Source: Rhizobium leguminosarum bv. viciae USDA 2370 (lineage in GTDB: Bacteria; Pseudomonadota; Alphaproteobacteria; Rhizobiales; Rhizobiaceae). Taken from it: 64,000 nt of DNA. The position numbers and the translations under genes were made by a program. The stretch is from contig NZ_MRDL01000046.1 in assembly GCF_002008365.1 (NCBI RefSeq), forward strand, positions 40,035 through 104,034, written 5' to 3'. Positions within the stretch are counted from its first letter, which is position 1, and each line of letters begins with the position of its first letter. Shown in pieces: positions 62,188-64,000 of this stretch. The notes beneath the pieces were generated by a model. That model was not told the origin of the DNA. It made no database searches and was given only the letters and a program-made list of their open reading frames with translations.

Positions 62188-64000
62188 TCGCGAAAATCCT
62201 AAGCAGGTCTGCAGGATTGATCGTGGCCAGGCGCCTGACCGGCACCAGCACCGACAAGAACGCCGCCAGCAGCGCAATCGCTCCCAGCCAGAGCCAGTCG
62301 ATCGGAAAGACCATCATCGGCAAGCGCCACCCGAAAGCCTCCACGTTCACAATCGAAAGCAGCACCCATGCCAGAGTAAGACCGACCGGAATCGCCGCCA
62401 GAAATGTCACGAGCCACAGCGCCAGTGTCCGGGCAATTTCGTATAGAGCCAGATCTCGACGCCGCACACCGATCGCCCAGACTGGTGCAAGCTGCGGAAG
62501 CCGAATTCCAGAGAGGGTCAAGAGGCTTGAGAACATGGCAAATCCCGCCACCGCCAGCGTGAGGACGTTCAGTGCACCTGTCACCTTAAATGTCTGGTCG
62601 AAGATGGCTCGCGACTGTCGTTTGAGTGAAGCCTGGTCGACAATCGCTGTCTCAGGCAGACCCAATTCCGCGACTAGCTGAAGTTTCAGGTCCTGGGCTT
62701 GCTCGGGAGGCACGCGGACGCCGTATCGGAGCTTCGGCACATTCGGGTAATGATCAACCAAGGTATCGATCCCAACAATTACCTGCCCGATGGGGTTTCC
62801 GTAGTCTGAATAAACGCCAACTACGGTAGCAGTCCACCCACCCGGCATAACCAAAGGCTGGCCGATCTTAGCTTGACCACGACGCCACATCTGCTCGTTG
62901 ACGAGAGCGCCCTGCCCGTTAGCAACCGTTCCCCACACGTCCTTATCGGAAGCGATCAGTGGCCAGTGCTCCCGATAGGTCGGATCATCTGCGACGCCAA
63001 AAATCTGGACCTGCTCACCTGAGACCTCACCGTCGACGCTCCAGATCGGAAGGACTGCTGTGGCGTGCCGCTGAAGCCAAGTCCGCAGTCGCTCGGACTG
63101 GTCGTCATCCTTGGCGGTCACGTATAGCTCTGCGGCCAAGCGTTGATCAAGCCATCCGATAAACGTCAATCGGAAACTGGAAACCATCGTGCCGACACCA
63201 ATGTTTGCCGACAATGCTAGAAGAAGGGCCATTAGGGCCAGCGACAGCCCCGGCAGCTGTATACGGGTATCTGCCCAGAACCATTCCATAAGAGCGCTTC
63301 TTGCGAACTGTTGAGCCGTGATCAGGGTAACGGCAATAAGCCCTGGCAGTATCAGTGCCGCTCCGAGAAGCAGGCAAGCGAGTACTGCAAAGCCCGCGAC
63401 AAGGCCGGACCCGGCTATTGCAAGGAGGGCTGCCAATATTAGCAACGATCCGCCAGCTCCAGCCTGATAAACCAGCGAGCGCGCTGATGCTCTCGCCCAC
63501 GCCCTTGGTTGAGCCGCTGCGAGGATCGGCAGTGTCCAGACGCGCCAAAGGCTCTGTGCCGAGGAAACGCCGGTCCCTCCAAGAGCGATCGCCAGTCCCG
63601 CTAGCCACCATTCGGGCCGAATTGACAGCGAGCCCGACACATTCGCCCCATACAAGTTCCGCAAGGTGGCAGCGACACCCGGCATCAAGAGCCAGGCGAT
63701 GATGTAGCCGAGAATAACCCCGAGAACGCCGGAAACCAGGGCCAGTATCGACAGTTCAACCACGATCATGACGGCCAGAGTCCGAAGGGAAACACCAAGA
63801 GATCGCAGTGTTCGAAGGGTACCGCGACGCTGTTCGAAGGTCAGGCCTGTTGTGGAGTAAACGATGAACAGACCGACGACGAACGACAGAAACCCGAAAG
63901 CGGTCAGGTTAAGGTGGAAGCTGTCCGTGAGGCGAGAGACATCCGGCTGGTCGGCCGGTTCGCGAATGGTCAGCCCCGGCGCTATTTGTTCGAGAGCTTG
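62177..64000 (-). CDS. FtsX-like ABC permease, partial at the window edge
   Basis: The coding frame remains open to the right edge of the window, so the N-terminal part is missing; at least 607 residues are visible. Two FtsX domains are present: one near the edge (FGFLSFVVGLFIVYSTTGLT; FEQRRGTLRTLRSLGVSLRT), and one at the C-terminus (VRRRDLALYEIARTLALWLV; PVRRLATINPADLLRIFANE). This is a MacB/LolE-type transporter whose C-terminus overlaps the AttH-like gene. The matching ATPase should lie beyond the window. Such systems typically move lipids or lipoproteins rather than soluble nutrients. The ATG at 63769 is internal, not the real start. Confidence 0.88.
   Translation of the reverse strand, partial: QALEQIAPGLTIREPADQPDVSRLTDSFHLNLTAFGFLSFVVGLFIVYSTTGLTFEQRRGTLRTLRSLGVSLRTLAVMIVVELSILALVSGVLGVILGYIIAWLLMPGVAATLRNLYGANVSGSLSIRPEWWLAGLAIALGGTGVSSAQSLWRVWTLPILAAAQPRAWARASARSLVYQAGAGGSLLILAALLAIAGSGLVAGFAVLACLLLGAALILPGLIAVTLITAQQFARSALMEWFWADTRIQLPGLSLALMALLLALSANIGVGTMVSSFRLTFIGWLDQRLAAELYVTAKDDDQSERLRTWLQRHATAVLPIWSVDGEVSGEQVQIFGVADDPTYREHWPLIASDKDVWGTVANGQGALVNEQMWRRGQAKIGQPLVMPGGWTATVVGVYSDYGNPIGQVIVGIDTLVDHYPNVPKLRYGVRVPPEQAQDLKLQLVAELGLPETAIVDQASLKRQSRAIFDQTFKVTGALNVLTLAVAGFAMFSSLLTLSGIRLPQLAPVWAIGVRRRDLALYEIARTLALWLVTFLAAIPVGLTLAWVLLSIVNVEAFGWRLPMMVFPIDWLWLGAIALLAAFLSVLVPVRRLATINPADLLRIFANER

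Overview
The window reads as a Rhizobium-type genome segment (R. leguminosarum / R. etli group). The basis is gene content: an agp-like alpha-galactoside operon, a complete five-step hut pathway, a MlotiK1-like potassium channel, two DUF982 genes, a multidomain FAD/GcvT oxidoreductase, and typical rhizobial 44-bp intergenic palindromes. Whether it is chromosome or a large plasmid cannot be told from the sequence. No rRNA or tRNA gene was recognised. The right edge cuts an ABC permease gene.

Layout. 0-4.5 kb: small hypothetical genes, a periplasmic L,D-transpeptidase, a cupin, a NIPSNAP protein, two decayed genes and an ISL3 transposase remnant. 4.5-14.7 kb: alpha-galactoside uptake and hydrolysis on the minus strand (two GH4 alpha-galactosidases, a binding protein, two permeases and a fused ATPase), with a divergent AraC regulator. 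14.8-24 kb: a methyltransferase, a short XRE-regulator operon, an FAD/GcvT demethylase-like enzyme, a cyclic-nucleotide-binding MscS channel, a MITE-like element, and a membrane-protein/PAP2 operon. 24.2-35.1 kb: a two-component system with a periplasmic sensor domain, divergent from six consecutive genes that all encode exported proteins: arylsulfatase, HAD phosphatase, octaheme cytochrome c with TPR repeats, two outer-membrane-type proteins and a small secreted protein. 35.1-40.8 kb: a polar amino acid ABC transporter with a HutH-like protein that lacks the catalytic Ala-Ser-Gly triad, under a divergent HutC-type regulator. 41.3-45.1 kb: a cyclic-nucleotide-gated K+ channel, a broken NAD(P)-binding gene, and a cNMP-binding thioredoxin-reductase-like protein next to a UBP zinc finger. 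45.2-54 kb: a Tn3 transposase remnant, then hutC, hutF and hutI-hutH-hutG-hutU-hutD. 54-64 kb: J-domain protein, DUF899 protein, an accessory stretch of tiny genes, pseudogenes and a TacA/TacT-type toxin-antitoxin pair, a TauE/SafE transporter, and an AttH-like secreted protein with its FtsX-type permease.

The hut genes convert histidine to glutamate by the two-step formylglutamate route (HutF plus HutG). HutC probably controls both arms through a palindrome between hutF and hutI. The second HutC-like regulator has its own palindrome upstream of the divergent ABC operon. The most novel-looking items are the exported sulfatase/phosphatase/octaheme cytochrome cassette with its two-component system, and the ammonia-lyase homologue without MIO residues inside a hut-like transport operon.
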